Notes: generated from the letters alone by a model not told the origin. A stretch of DNA of 64,000 bases from Paramesorhizobium deserti (GCF_001558695.1 NZ_LNTU01000001.1:682001-746000); one strand, 5' to 3'; counted from the stretch's first letter, positions 1 to 8,708 are shown. Numbers and translations are program-made.

Positions 1-1
1 A

Positions 2-736
2 CAGGCGGACCTCGCCGTCTCCTATCAGCAGCAGATCCATCTCCAGGCGCATGAAGGCCTGCCATTGCTGCGGGTCGGCACGCTGGTCGGTTCGCCGCTC
101 AATTGCCTGCTCACCCTTGCCGACGGCCCGGTGAAATCGATCACCGATCTCAAAGGCAAAAAGGTCGGCTTCTCCGTCGCAGGCGTTGAGGAATCGATCC
201 TCCAGACGATCCTCGCCAAGAACGGCCTGAAGATGAGCGATGTGGAGCTCATCAACGTCAACTGGTCGCTCGCGCCTTCACTGATGTCGAAGCAGGTCGA
301 TGCTGTCATCGGCGCCTATCGCAATGTCGAGCTGAACCAGATGGAGGTCGAGGGCGTGAAGGGCCGCTGCTTCTATGTCGAGGAGGAAGGCGTGCCGCCT
401 TATGACGAGCTGATCTATGTCGCCAATTCCAAGACCATGGACAAGGACAAGATCTCCCGCTTCCTCGCCGCCACGGAGAAGGCGACGCAGTTCATCCTGA
501 ACCATCCACAGGAGAGCTACGAGATCTATGCCTCGACCGGCAAGGAGTTGCAGGACGAGCTCAACAAGCGCGCCTGGTTCGACACGCTGCCGCGCTTCGC
601 GCTCCGGCCCGCGGCGCTCGATATCGGACGCTACCGGCGCTACGAGGCGTTCCTGAAGGAACACGGCCTGGTGCCGTCTATCCTGCCCGTCGAGAAAATT
701 GCCATCGATGTGAATGCAGAAGGACCGGCACAATGA
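2..736 (+). CDS. ThiY-like substrate-binding protein of a pyrimidine ABC transporter (5' end missing)
   Basis: The open frame runs in from the window edge, so the N-terminus and any signal peptide are not visible. The visible 244 residues have the NMT1/THI5-like periplasmic binding fold, with LKGKKVGF near the start of the second half of lobe 1. In this family the protein captures formylaminopyrimidine or related HMP precursors for the ThiXYZ importer. The stop overlaps the start of the TenA gene (ATGA at 733-736). The same operon holds the ATPase and permease, which makes the thiamine-pyrimidine assignment much stronger than a general nitrate/taurine role. The exact ligand is inferred. Confidence 0.85.
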   Translation, partial: QADLAVSYQQQIHLQAHEGLPLLRVGTLVGSPLNCLLTLADGPVKSITDLKGKKVGFSVAGVEESILQTILAKNGLKMSDVELINVNWSLAPSLMSKQVDAVIGAYRNVELNQMEVEGVKGRCFYVEEEGVPPYDELIYVANSKTMDKDKISRFLAATEKATQFILNHPQESYEIYASTGKELQDELNKRAWFDTLPRFALRPAALDIGRYRRYEAFLKEHGLVPSILPVEKIAIDVNAEGPAQ

Positions 737-1440
737 ACGTCCTATCATTCGTGAGAACCGATTTCTCCTCGCCCGTCTTCGCCGCCTGGCGCGAGGCGGC
801 GGGCGACGACTGGACGGCCTATATCGACCATGAATTCGTAAGAAGGCTCGGCGACGGCTCATTGCCGCGCGCCTCATTCATTCATTACCTCATCCAGGAC
901 TATGTGTTCCTGCGCCATTTCGCCCGTGCCTGGGCGCTCGCCGTGGTCAAGGCCAACAGCCGCGAGGAAATGCGCATCGCGGCCTTGACGGTGGACGCGC
1001 TGGTCAATCATGAGCTGCCGCTGCATGTCGGCATCTGCGCAGAGGAAGGCATAACGGAAGACGCGCTTTTCGCGGCGGAAGAAGCGCCGGAGAACCTCGC
1101 TTACACCCGTTTCGTGCTCGATGCCGGCCATTCCGGCGATTTCCTTGACCTGATGGCGGTGCTCGCGCCCTGCGTGATGGGCTATGGCGAGATCGGCACG
1201 CGGCTTGCCGCCTCCGCGGCGGCCGACACGCCCTATCGCCAGTGGATCGACACCTATGGCGGGCCTGACTATCAGGAAGTCTGCCACAGGGTCGGCCGGC
1301 TGATCGAGCAGGCGGCGCAGGACCGGCTCGGCGCAATCCCGCAGAAGAACCAGCGCTGGCGGCATCTCAGCCAGCAGTTCCGCACGGCCACGAAGCTTGA
1401 AGCCGCCTTCTGGCAGATGGGACTGCGCGGACATGCATGA
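733..1440 (+). CDS. tenA: TenA family aminopyrimidine aminohydrolase (thiaminase II)
   Basis: The 235-residue protein fits the TenA/THI-4 family, which hydrolyses aminopyrimidine breakdown products of thiamine to HMP in the cytoplasm. The motif APCVMGYGEIG places the catalytic cysteine at residue 147. Further family positions are an Asp in YLIQDY (residue 56) and a Glu in NHELPLH (residue 94). The gene sits between the binding protein and the ATPase of a ThiXYZ-type importer, with ATGA overlap upstream and an 8-base overlap downstream, so import and hydrolysis of the pyrimidine are translationally coupled. Assigned from motif and context; the class (TenA_C or TenA_E) points to the cysteine type. 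Confidence 0.9.
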   Translation: MNVLSFVRTDFSSPVFAAWREAAGDDWTAYIDHEFVRRLGDGSLPRASFIHYLIQDYVFLRHFARAWALAVVKANSREEMRIAALTVDALVNHELPLHVGICAEEGITEDALFAAEEAPENLAYTRFVLDAGHSGDFLDLMAVLAPCVMGYGEIGTRLAASAAADTPYRQWIDTYGGPDYQEVCHRVGRLIEQAAQDRLGAIPQKNQRWRHLSQQFRTATKLEAAFWQMGLRGHA

Positions 1441-2164
1441 AGCGCCGCCCGGGCTTCTGTTGCAGGGCGATTTCCATCATGCCGGGCAGCCGCTTTTCCG
1501 GGACATCCATCTCGGGATCGAGGCAGGCCGATGGACCTGCCTCGTCGGCCCGTCCGGCGTCGGCAAATCGACGCTGCTGCGGCTGATCGCCGGTCTCGAT
1601 ACCGGGGGCGAATTTTCGGGGAGCGTGGCCGCAGGCGACGAAAAGCCGATTGCCGCGCGCGTCGCCTATATGGCGCAGACCGATCTCCTGGCACCGTGGC
1701 TCGATGTCTATGAGAATGTCGTCCTCGGTGCGCGGCTGCGCGGCGAGACGCCGGACCGGGCACGGGCCGAACGGCTTATCGCCCGTGTCGGCCTCGTGCC
1801 GCATCGCCACAAGCGCCCGGCGAGCCTTTCCGGCGGCATGCGGCAGCGCGCAGCCCTTGCCCGCATGCTGATGGAGGACCGGCCGATCGCACTGCTCGAC
1901 GAGCCTTTCGCGGCGCTCGATGCCCGCACCCGCAGCGAGATGCAGGAACTCGCCCATGAAACGCTGGAGGGTCGCACGGTCGTGCTGGTGACGCATGATC
2001 CGGCGGAGGCCGTGCGGCTCGCCGATCGCATCATCATCGTCAGCGCCGCCGGACTCAGCCACTATGACGGGCTTGAAGGCCACCCGCTGCGCGCTGCCGA
2101 TGCGCCTGAAACGCTCGCCATGCAGTCCGATCTGCTTCGCCGGCTGCGGGGGCTGCCGCAATGA
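1433..2164 (+). CDS. ThiZ-like ABC transporter ATP-binding protein
   Basis: This 243-residue ATPase has Walker A GPSGVGKST (39-47), signature LSGGMRQ (132-138), Walker B IALLDEP (152-158) and a switch histidine in VTHD (188). I chose the ATG at 1433, which overlaps the tenA stop; the upstream extension to 1397 would run inside tenA. It should energise the pyrimidine importer together with the preceding binding protein and the following permease. Its stop overlaps the permease start (ATGA at 2161-2164). The family resembles NitT/TauT ATPases, so substrate specificity rests on context. Confidence 0.9.
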   Translation: MHEAPPGLLLQGDFHHAGQPLFRDIHLGIEAGRWTCLVGPSGVGKSTLLRLIAGLDTGGEFSGSVAAGDEKPIAARVAYMAQTDLLAPWLDVYENVVLGARLRGETPDRARAERLIARVGLVPHRHKRPASLSGGMRQRAALARMLMEDRPIALLDEPFAALDARTRSEMQELAHETLEGRTVVLVTHDPAEAVRLADRIIIVSAAGLSHYDGLEGHPLRAADAPETLAMQSDLLRRLRGLPQ

Positions 2165-2925
2165 AGGGCCGCTTCATCGACGGATTGCTTTCGGCCTGTG
2201 CGGCGCTGGCGCTATGGCAGGCGGTCGTCTGGCTGACCGGCGTTCCCTCCTTCATCCTGCCCGGCCCGGCCGACGTGCTCACCGCGCTGATCAACAATCG
2301 CGCACTGATCGCGGAAAATGCCGGCACCACCATCATCGAAGTGCTGATCGGGCTGGTGCTCGGCGCGGCAATCGGCGGCGCCACAGCGCTGCATCTGATG
2401 ATCTCGCCCATGGCGCGGCGGCTGCTCCTGCCGCTGATGGTGTTCAGCCAGGCGATCCCGATCTTCGCGCTGGCGCCGATCCTGACGCTGTGGCTCGGCT
2501 ACGGTATCGCGTCGAAGATCGCGGTGACGGTGCTGATGATCTTCTTCCCCGTGGTTTCCACTTTCTATGATGGGCTGCGGCGCACCGATCCGGGGCTGCT
2601 CGATCTCGCCCGGACCATGGGCGCGACGCCGACGAGCACGCTTCTGCGGCTGCGGCTTCCGGCGGCGCTGCCCGCCTTCGGCTCGGGCCTCCGGCTCGCC
2701 GCCGTCTACGCGCCGATCGGCGCCGTGGTCGGCGAATGGGTCGGCGCGTCGAAAGGTCTCGGCTATCTCATGCTTCTCGCCAATGGCCGGGCGAAGGTCG
2801 ATCTGATGTTCGCCGCCCTCTTCGTGCTGGCGGCATTCACCGTCCTCCTGCATGCCGTCACGTCCGTGGCAGCGCGGCGCATGGCCAGTTGGTCGAAGGA
2901 GACTGACGAGAGTGGGAGTGCTTGA
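2161..2925 (+). CDS. ThiX-like ABC transporter permease
   Basis: This 254-residue, very hydrophobic protein has about six membrane segments and a BPD_transp_1 EAA-type cytoplasmic loop around residues 155-175 (ARTMGATPTSTLLRLRLP). It forms the membrane channel of the ThiXYZ importer and is the last gene of the four-gene operon. It is followed by a palindromic repeat element, not by a further gene. The whole unit provides salvage of thiamine pyrimidine precursors. Confidence 0.88.
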   Translation: MKGRFIDGLLSACAALALWQAVVWLTGVPSFILPGPADVLTALINNRALIAENAGTTIIEVLIGLVLGAAIGGATALHLMISPMARRLLLPLMVFSQAIPIFALAPILTLWLGYGIASKIAVTVLMIFFPVVSTFYDGLRRTDPGLLDLARTMGATPTSTLLRLRLPAALPAFGSGLRLAAVYAPIGAVVGEWVGASKGLGYLMLLANGRAKVDLMFAALFVLAAFTVLLHAVTSVAARRMASWSKETDESGSA

Positions 2926-2948
2926 GCGAATTCAGGCAGTGCTATCTA

Positions 2949-3099
2949 CCCCCTCTGGCCTGCCGGCCATCTCCCCCACAAGGGGGAGATTAGCTGTCTT
3001 TGACGGCGGCACATCACCTGCAACGTTGGTTATTAGCGAAAGCGGATATCTCAGCCAATCTCCCCCCTTGTGGGGGAGATGCCCGGCAGGGCAGAGGGG
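2949..3099. repeat. Mosaic palindromic intergenic element, complete copy 1
   Basis: Two arms of about 43 bp, each rich in CCCCCTCTG/GCCTGCCGGC/CATCTCCCCC blocks, face each other around a central part holding GCAACGTTGG. Each arm can also fold on itself (CTCCCCCACAAGGGGGAG). Full copies recur at 31453-31609 and 49843-49999. Partial ones occur at 7609, 17352, 23362 and 62727. This matches the style of rhizobial intergenic mosaic elements. It probably also ends transcription after thiX. Confidence 0.85.
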
Positions 3100-3193
3100 A
3101 GTGTTCGACCCAGCACACCCCTAAAAAGTATTCCTCCAAATCCCCTTCCATCCCCATGACAAGCTGACGCATCGGCAAAGCCAGCGGACGGCC

Positions 3194-3223
3194 TTGACAA
3201 GCCATGCCTGCAGGCATTCTATA
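3194..3223 (+). promoter_or_regulatory. Promoter with embedded perfect palindrome before the amino acid ABC operon
   Basis: A consensus -35 TTGACA lies at 3194-3199, with an AT-rich -10-like stretch (TTCTATA) at 3217-3223. The spacer holds a perfect 14-bp palindrome, ATGCCTGCAGGCAT, at 3204-3217, which is where a repressor would block polymerase. The IclR regulator at the end of the operon is the obvious candidate to bind here. That link is inference. Confidence 0.55.
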
Positions 3224-3304
3224 GGCAATCCATTATTAAAGACGTATGTCTGATATACTGGACAACAACGATGGGAACATTCGCTACGCGAAAGGGATGA
3301 TGTC

Positions 3305-4147
3305 ATGACCAGCAATTCAATCATTGCGGCGGCGATCGCCGCGTTTGCCGTGCTGCCGATCACGGCGCAGGCTCAGGAGACGAAAAGCAAGCTCGACGAA
3401 GTGCTCGCCCGCGGGCATCTCGTCATGGGAACCGGCAGCACCAATGCGCCGTGGCATTTCAAGAGCGTCGACGACAAGCTGCAGGGCTTCGACATCGATA
3501 TGGGCCGCATCGTCGCCAAGGCGCTGTTCGGCGATCCGGACAAGATCGAGTTCGTCAACCAGTCCTCGGATGCGCGCATCCCCAACATCACCACCAACAA
3601 GGTGGATATCACCTGCCAGTTCATGACCGTCACCGGCGAGCGGGCGCAACAGATCGCCTTCACCATCCCCTATTACCGGGAGGGCGTCGGGCTGATGCTG
3701 AAGGCGGATAGCCAATATGCCGATTACAACGCGCTGAAGGAGGCCGGCTCGTCCGTGACTATCTCGGTGCTGCAGAACGTCTATGCCGAGGACATGGTGC
3801 ATGCCGCCCTGCCGGAGGCCAAGGTCGACCAATATGATTCGGTGGATCTCATCTATCAGGCGCTGGAATCGGGCCGCTCCGATGCGGCGGCCACCGACCA
3901 GTCGTCACTCGCCTGGTATATGACGCAGAACCCGGGGCGCTACAAGGACGGCGGCTATGGCTGGAATCCGCAGACCTATGCGTGTGGCGTCAAGCGTGGC
4001 GACCAGGACTGGCTGAACTTTGTCAACACCGCCCTGCACGAGGCGATGACGGGCGTCGAATTCGACTTCTACGCCAAGTCGTTCAAAACCTGGTTCGGCA
4101 AGGATCTGACGCCGCCGCAAATCGGCTTTCCCGTGGAATATAAGTAA
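3305..4147 (+). CDS. Polar amino acid ABC transporter substrate-binding protein
   Basis: The 280-residue protein carries a signal peptide of about 23 residues (cleavage after AQA) and the family 3 solute-binding fold, with the characteristic LQGFDIDMGR and TVTGERAQQIAFTIPY segments. It works in the periplasm as the receptor of a PAAT-type importer. The ATG at 3305 was chosen because a ribosome site AAAGGG lies 8-14 bases upstream and the earlier ATG at 3297 runs straight into a stop. The ligand is not evident from sequence; the RidA partner suggests an amino acid or related amine. Confidence 0.88.
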   Translation: MTSNSIIAAAIAAFAVLPITAQAQETKSKLDEVLARGHLVMGTGSTNAPWHFKSVDDKLQGFDIDMGRIVAKALFGDPDKIEFVNQSSDARIPNITTNKVDITCQFMTVTGERAQQIAFTIPYYREGVGLMLKADSQYADYNALKEAGSSVTISVLQNVYAEDMVHAALPEAKVDQYDSVDLIYQALESGRSDAAATDQSSLAWYMTQNPGRYKDGGYGWNPQTYACGVKRGDQDWLNFVNTALHEAMTGVEFDFYAKSFKTWFGKDLTPPQIGFPVEYK

Positions 4148-4158
4148 GCCGGCTCGAG

Positions 4159-4188
4159 AGGCGGTTCCGGCAAAGCCCTAAGCCGCCT
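4159..4188 (+). terminator. Hairpin between binding protein and permease genes
   Basis: AGGCGG (4159-4164) can pair with CCGCCT (4183-4188), followed by TTTC. A weak hairpin at this position would let the binding protein be made in excess over the membrane parts, as is known for many ABC operons. Confidence 0.4.
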
Positions 4189-4219
4189 TTCAGCGCCTTC
4201 TGCACATGGCGGACAGACC

Positions 4220-4882
4220 ATGAACTATACGTTGAATTTCTCTGCGGTCTGGCGCAGCTTCGACCTGCTCCTGGAAGGGCTGGCGCTGAGCCTGGCGCTT
4301 GCCTTCGCCGCGATCGCGATCGGCTGCGTGGTCGGCCTTATCACCGCCTTCGGGCTGATCTCAAAGAACGGCTTCCTGCGCCGACCGGCCGGCATCTACG
4401 TCACCATCATCCGCAACACGCCGATCCTCGTCCTCATCCTCTTCACCTATTTCGCGCTGCCGCAAATGGGCGTGCGGCTCGGCAAGATCGAGAGCTTCAT
4501 CTTCACGCTCGCCATCTATTCCGGCGCGTATCTCGCCGAAGTATTCCGCGGCGGGCTCCTGGCCATTCCGCCGGGCTTGCGCGAGGCGGGCCTCGCCATC
4601 GGCCTGACGAATATGCAGATCCGCACCTCGATCATCACACCGCTGATGCTGCGCAACGTGCTGCCGTCGCTCGGCAGCACCATCATCTCGCTCTTCAAGG
4701 ATACGTCGCTCGCCGCGGCGATCGCCGTGCCCGAACTCACCTTCGAGGCGCGCAAGATCAATGTGGAGACGTTCCGCGTCATCGAGACATGGATCGTCGC
4801 CAGCTGTCTTTATGTCGCCACCTGCTCGATCCTCGCCGCGCTGATGCGCGCGGTCGAGCGCCGGCTGGCCATTGTGAGGTGA
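4220..4882 (+). CDS. Polar amino acid ABC transporter permease
   Basis: This 220-residue inner-membrane protein has about five membrane segments and the HisM/GlnP-type EAA loop (EAGLAIGLTNMQIRTSIITP). It pairs with the following permease (7-base gap) to form a heterodimeric channel. The ATG at 4220 lies 72 bases after the binding-protein stop. Part of one operon with the binding protein, ATPase, RidA and probably iclR. Confidence 0.9.
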   Translation: MNYTLNFSAVWRSFDLLLEGLALSLALAFAAIAIGCVVGLITAFGLISKNGFLRRPAGIYVTIIRNTPILVLILFTYFALPQMGVRLGKIESFIFTLAIYSGAYLAEVFRGGLLAIPPGLREAGLAIGLTNMQIRTSIITPLMLRNVLPSLGSTIISLFKDTSLAAAIAVPELTFEARKINVETFRVIETWIVASCLYVATCSILAALMRAVERRLAIVR

Positions 4883-4888
4883 CCCCCC

Positions 4889-5551
4889 ATGGATATCATG
4901 CACTTCCTCGACATCATATGGCTGGCGCGGATGCCGATCCTGAAAGGCCTCGGCGTCACCATCTCGATTTCCCTTCTGGCGATCTGCGCCGGCACGGTGC
5001 TCGGCGTATTCGTCGGCCTGGCGCTGACCTACGGCATCCGGCCGCTGCGCTGGATCGTGCGCGGCTATACGGATTTCATCCGCGGCACGCCGGTCCTCGT
5101 GCTGGTACTGGCGAGCTATTACGTGCTGAGCACCGTCGGGCTCCAACTCGGGCCGTTCCAGGCGGGCGTGCTGGCGCTTGCGGTCTTCTGCTCGTCGCAT
5201 GTCGGCGAGATCGTGCGCGGCGCGCTGCAGTCGATCCCGACGGGTCAGACGGAAGCCGCCAAGGCGATCGGCCTCACCTTCCCGCAGACATTCGCCTATG
5301 TGCTCGGGCCGCAGGCCCTGCGCCATGCGCTGCCGGCCTGGGTGAACACCGCGGCGGAGATGGTGAAAGCATCGACGCTTCTCTCCATCATCGGCGTCGC
5401 GGAACTCCTGCTGCGCACGCAGGAGCTGATCTCGCGCACCTTCATGAGCCTCGAATTCTATTTCTTCGCGGGCCTTCTCTATTTCATCATCAACTACGCC
5501 ATCGAGCGTTTCGGCCGCTATGTCGAACGCAAGACCGCGGTTCCAACATGA
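4889..5551 (+). CDS. Polar amino acid ABC transporter permease, second subunit
   Basis: The protein is also 220 residues long and is a paralogue of the previous permease, with the loop EAAKAIGLTFPQTFAYVLGP and about five membrane segments. It begins 6 bases after the preceding stop. Together the two make the transmembrane part of the PAAT importer. Confidence 0.9.
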   Translation: MDIMHFLDIIWLARMPILKGLGVTISISLLAICAGTVLGVFVGLALTYGIRPLRWIVRGYTDFIRGTPVLVLVLASYYVLSTVGLQLGPFQAGVLALAVFCSSHVGEIVRGALQSIPTGQTEAAKAIGLTFPQTFAYVLGPQALRHALPAWVNTAAEMVKASTLLSIIGVAELLLRTQELISRTFMSLEFYFFAGLLYFIINYAIERFGRYVERKTAVPT

Positions 5552-5564
5552 GAGTTGACCAGGG

Positions 5565-6335
5565 ATGACGAACAATCTTCTCGAAATCCGCGACCTGCAC
5601 AAAAGCTATGGCGCGGTGGAGGTGCTGAAGGGCGTCGACTGCACCATGCAGCAGGGCGATGTCGTCAGCATCATCGGCTCCAGCGGCTCGGGCAAGACCA
5701 CTATGCTTCGCTGCATCAACATGCTGGAGGAGTTCCAGGGCGGCACCATCCGCATCGACGGCCAGGCGATCGGCTATGACGTCGTCAACGGCCAGCGCCG
5801 CCGCAAGAGCGAAAGGGAAATCGCCCGGCAGCGGGCGCTGACCGGCATGGCGTTCCAGCAGTTCAATCTGTTTCCGCATATGACGGCGGTCGCCAATGTC
5901 ATGCTCGGACTCGTCAAGGTGAAGAAGATGAGCCGCGACGAGGCGCGCACGCTTGCCGAGACCTGGCTCGACCGGGTGGGCCTGCGCGAGCGGGCGGAGC
6001 ATTATCCGGGCCAGCTCTCGGGCGGGCAGCAGCAGCGCGTCGCCATCGCCCGCGCGATCGCCATGAACCCGAAGCTGATGCTCTTCGACGAGGTGACGTC
6101 GGCGCTCGATCCCGAGCTCGTCAACGAAGTGCTGCAGGTCATCAAGTCGCTGGCGCAGGACGGCATGAGCATGCTGCTCGTCACCCATGAGATGCGGTTC
6201 GCCTATGAGGTGTCGAACCGCGTGATTTTCATGAACCAGGGGCGCATCGGCGAGGAAGGCAATCCGCGCGAAATGTTCCACAAGCCGCAGACGGAACGCC
6301 TCGCGGAATTCCTGAAATCATCCACTTTCAACTGA
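5565..6335 (+). CDS. Polar amino acid ABC transporter ATP-binding protein
   Basis: This 256-residue ATPase of the GlnQ/HisP type has Walker [10 protein letters not shown], signature LSGGQQQR, Walker [13 protein letters not shown] and switch VTHE. An insertion around residues 70-90 ([19 protein letters not shown]) resembles HisP-type proteins for basic amino acids and opines, a hint rather than proof of substrate. The start has an upstream GACCAGGG ribosome site. It follows the second permease by 13 bases. Confidence 0.9.
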   Translation: MTNNLLEIRDLHKSYGAVEVLKGVDCTMQQGDVVSIIGSSGSGKTTMLRCINMLEEFQGGTIRIDGQAIGYDVVNGQRRRKSEREIARQRALTGMAFQQFNLFPHMTAVANVMLGLVKVKKMSRDEARTLAETWLDRVGLRERAEHYPGQLSGGQQQRVAIARAIAMNPKLMLFDEVTSALDPELVNEVLQVIKSLAQDGMSMLLVTHEMRFAYEVSNRVIFMNQGRIGEEGNPREMFHKPQTERLAEFLKSSTFN

Positions 6336-6354
6336 AAACACGGAGAATGATATC

Positions 6355-6738
6355 GTGACCATCAAGCGTTATGGCGCCGGCGAGACCGGAGCAGGCAAGC
6401 AGGCCCTCCCCTTTGCCCGCGCGGTCGAGGCCAATGGCTGGCTCTATGTTTCGGGCCAGGTGGCCATGGAGAATGGCGAGATCATCGGCGGCGGCATCAT
6501 CGCCGAGACGCGCAAGGCGATCGAAAACATGATCGCCATCCTGCACGAAGCCGGTTATGGCGTTGAAGATGTGGTAAGGATCGGCGTCTGGCTCGACGAT
6601 CCGCGCGATTTCTGGACATTCAACGGCGTCTATGCGGAATATTTCGGCGAGAACCCACCGGCCCGCGCTTGTGTCCAGTCGCGGATGATGGTCGACTGCA
6701 AGGTGGAAGTGGATTGCGTGGCCTACAAGGCCAGATAG
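6355..6738 (+). CDS. RidA family (YjgF/YER057c/UK114) protein
   Basis: The 127-residue protein has the RidA fold. The conserved Arg in ARACVQSR and the Glu in KVEVDCVAYK are the positions used by RidA enamine/imine deaminases. The start is a GTG at 6355 with CGGAG about 10 bases upstream. Being inside an amino acid importer operon, it probably removes reactive enamines formed when the imported compound is catabolised, or acts directly on it. Distinct from the second RidA protein at 12130. Confidence 0.85.
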   Translation: MTIKRYGAGETGAGKQALPFARAVEANGWLYVSGQVAMENGEIIGGGIIAETRKAIENMIAILHEAGYGVEDVVRIGVWLDDPRDFWTFNGVYAEYFGENPPARACVQSRMMVDCKVEVDCVAYKAR

Positions 6739-6758
6739 AAGATATCGGAACGGCTGAC

Positions 6759-7571
6759 ATGGACGATATGACGGTGGATACGATCAATCGCAGGGCAAGA
6801 GGGCTCGACCGCGCGTTCGAGATCCTCGATTTCCTGCGGCACCGCCGTCAGCCGATGCGGCCAAACGAGATCGCGCAGCATATCGGCGCGCCGCGCTCCT
6901 CCGTCTATGAGCTGGTCAATCTCCTGATGCGACAGGGCGTGCTCGAATATCAGGGCGAGGACGGGCGGGTGTTTCTCGGCCGAAAGCTCTATTTCCTCGG
7001 CACCGCCTATGCCGAGCAGTTCGACCTGATGCGTGAATGCGACCGGCTCCTCACCAAGATCACCGAGGAGACCCGCGAGACGGCGCAGATGTGCCTGCTC
7101 GAGGGCAACAAATATACCGTCGCGCTGATGCGCGAGGGCATCCGGCCGTTTCGCATCTCGTCGAATATCGGCGAACCAGTGCCGATCCCGTGGACGGCTT
7201 CGGGCCGCCTCCTCGTTTCGCATATGAGCGATGCCGAAATCCTCGATTTCATCCCCAAGGAGGATTTCCGCCTGCCCGACGGCAGCCGGATCGACCCCGC
7301 GCAATTCATCGCACAGGTGAGAGAGGCGGCGGAGGTCGGCCATTTCACCTTCAACAGCACCATCGAGACCTTCACCCACTGCTTCGCCGTGCCCGTCTAC
7401 CAGAGCGACAGGACCTGCGTCGCCACGCTCTGCCTGGTGACGCCGAAAGAGGATGGGCTGAAGAACCACGCGGAATATCTGAAGAGCTTGAAGGCGGCGG
7501 CCGAAGATCTCTCCGCCACGCTCGGCTTTGCCGGCGCCGAGCGCATGGAGCGGCCGCGCAAGCGGCTTTAG
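6759..7571 (+). CDS. IclR family transcriptional regulator
   Basis: This 270-residue protein has an N-terminal winged helix-turn-helix (about residues 12-70, MRPNEIAQHIGAPRSSVYEL) and a C-terminal IclR effector domain. I chose the ATG at 6759, since the open frame further upstream overlaps ridA and lacks family similarity. It lies 20 bases after ridA, in the same direction, and most likely controls this operon in response to the imported substrate. A palindromic operator candidate sits at 3204-3217. Confidence 0.85.
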   Translation: MDDMTVDTINRRARGLDRAFEILDFLRHRRQPMRPNEIAQHIGAPRSSVYELVNLLMRQGVLEYQGEDGRVFLGRKLYFLGTAYAEQFDLMRECDRLLTKITEETRETAQMCLLEGNKYTVALMREGIRPFRISSNIGEPVPIPWTASGRLLVSHMSDAEILDFIPKEDFRLPDGSRIDPAQFIAQVREAAEVGHFTFNSTIETFTHCFAVPVYQSDRTCVATLCLVTPKEDGLKNHAEYLKSLKAAAEDLSATLGFAGAERMERPRKRL

Positions 7572-7608
7572 GGGATTATTTTTAAATTGAACGCTGGCGG
7601 GACAAATA

Positions 7609-7654
7609 CCCCCCTCTGTCCGGCCGGACATCTCCCCCTCAAGGGGGGGAGATT
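7609..7654. repeat. Half copy of the mosaic palindromic element
   Basis: CCCCCCTCTGTCC is followed by a palindrome TGTCCGGCCGGACA (7617-7630) and a CTCCCCCTCAAGGGGGGGAG hairpin. It matches one arm of the element at 2949-3099. It lies just downstream of the iclR stop and may terminate the operon. Confidence 0.75.
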
Positions 7655-7717
7655 GGCTGGCATTGGTGACGGCACTTAGTGTTTGTCAGAACTAGCTTGA
7701 AGCGGCGTCCGTCTGGT

Positions 7718-7748
7718 CGTCATTCTCGGCCTTGTCCCGAGAATGACG
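7718..7748. repeat. Small palindromic repeat (TCATTCTCGG family)
   Basis: A 12-bp perfect stem CGTCATTCTCGG/CCGAGAATGACG with a 7-base loop. Related hairpins occur at 30626, 41958, 50790, 50909, 53126, 53207, 62768 and 62919. Confidence 0.75.
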
Positions 7749-7838
7749 GCGGGATAATCGGCCGTTCAGGCTCACGTATGGTGTGCCTGCTTCAGGCTCG
7801 CCGGCGCGCCGCCATTCTGACGATGCCGGAGAATTGCT

Positions 7839-8708
7839 TTATTTCGTCTGCAGCGATACGGCCGGCGCACCATCCGGCGCCTGCGCCGCCAGCCACTCGT
7901 TGACGATTTGCACATCCTCGTCTCCGAGGAGATGCCCCGTCGCGACGGTGCGGGCATCGACGCGCGCACCGTTGGAACGCAGAAGCGCCGACAAGGCCGG
8001 GGCATAGGGCGCGTAGATCTCGTCCTGCGCGCCGGCGATGGTCAGCACATTGGCCTTCGACAGGCTGGCGGCGGGCGTGTCGTCGAGCACGGGCATCGGA
8101 CGCATCAGCACCGCGCGCTTGACCAGATCGGGGTGCAGCAGCATCGTCGCGGCGAGAAGATTGGCGCCATTGGAATAACCGACGAAGGTGGCGCGCCTCA
8201 AATCGATGTCGTGGCTGTCGGCGAGCTTCGTCAGGAAAACGACAAAGGCGTCCGCTTCGGCGCGCACATCCTTCTGGTCGAACTTCACCGGCGTGATGCT
8301 GCGATACCACCGCGTGCGGCCTTCCTGAAGCACGCGTCCGCGCACGCCGAGGAGCACGGCATTCGGCCATATCCTGGTGGCAAGCGGCACGAGGCTCGTC
8401 TCGTCGCCGCCCGAGCCATGCAGGAGAACCACCGTCTTGCCCGTCGGGTTTTCAGGACGGTAGAAACGATAGAGAAACTGCTGATTGCGGATGATCTTCT
8501 GGCCCTCGACCGGCTCGGCCGTTTCGTTCTTCTTCATCGTCACACCTTCGCCGAGCCTGACACCGGCAGAGCCTTTCTTCCCGCCCGAAGCTTCATTGGC
8601 GGCCATTTGGGTCGATGCAGGCTGCACCGTTTCAGACGCGACCGAAGGCGAGGAGAAAGCCAGAAAAACAAGGGCAGATAACGCGCCGGTAATATAATTC
8701 TTCACCAT
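7839..8708 (-). CDS. Exported alpha/beta-hydrolase (carboxylesterase/dienelactone hydrolase type)
   Basis: The 289-residue protein starts with a hydrophobic signal sequence (cleavage near SVAS-ET). A serine hydrolase triad is readable: Ser179 in GYSNGA, Asp229 in GAQDEIY and His259 in ATGHLL; an oxyanion segment LLHGSGGDE precedes them. The ATG at 8708 was chosen because the signal peptide begins there; the longer open frame to 8855 adds residues without family character. It resembles the phospholipase/carboxylesterase family (YpfH-like). Substrate unknown. It is transcribed away from msrP. Confidence 0.8.
   Translation of the reverse strand: MVKNYITGALSALVFLAFSSPSVASETVQPASTQMAANEASGGKKGSAGVRLGEGVTMKKNETAEPVEGQKIIRNQQFLYRFYRPENPTGKTVVLLHGSGGDETSLVPLATRIWPNAVLLGVRGRVLQEGRTRWYRSITPVKFDQKDVRAEADAFVVFLTKLADSHDIDLRRATFVGYSNGANLLAATMLLHPDLVKRAVLMRPMPVLDDTPAASLSKANVLTIAGAQDEIYAPYAPALSALLRSNGARVDARTVATGHLLGDEDVQIVNEWLAAQAPDGAPAVSLQTK

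Noticed and set aside
4361-5602. 413-residue minus-strand open frame over the two permease genes
   Set aside because: Composition is that of a reverse-frame artefact (Arg, Asp, His, Glu rich); both permeases are unambiguous.
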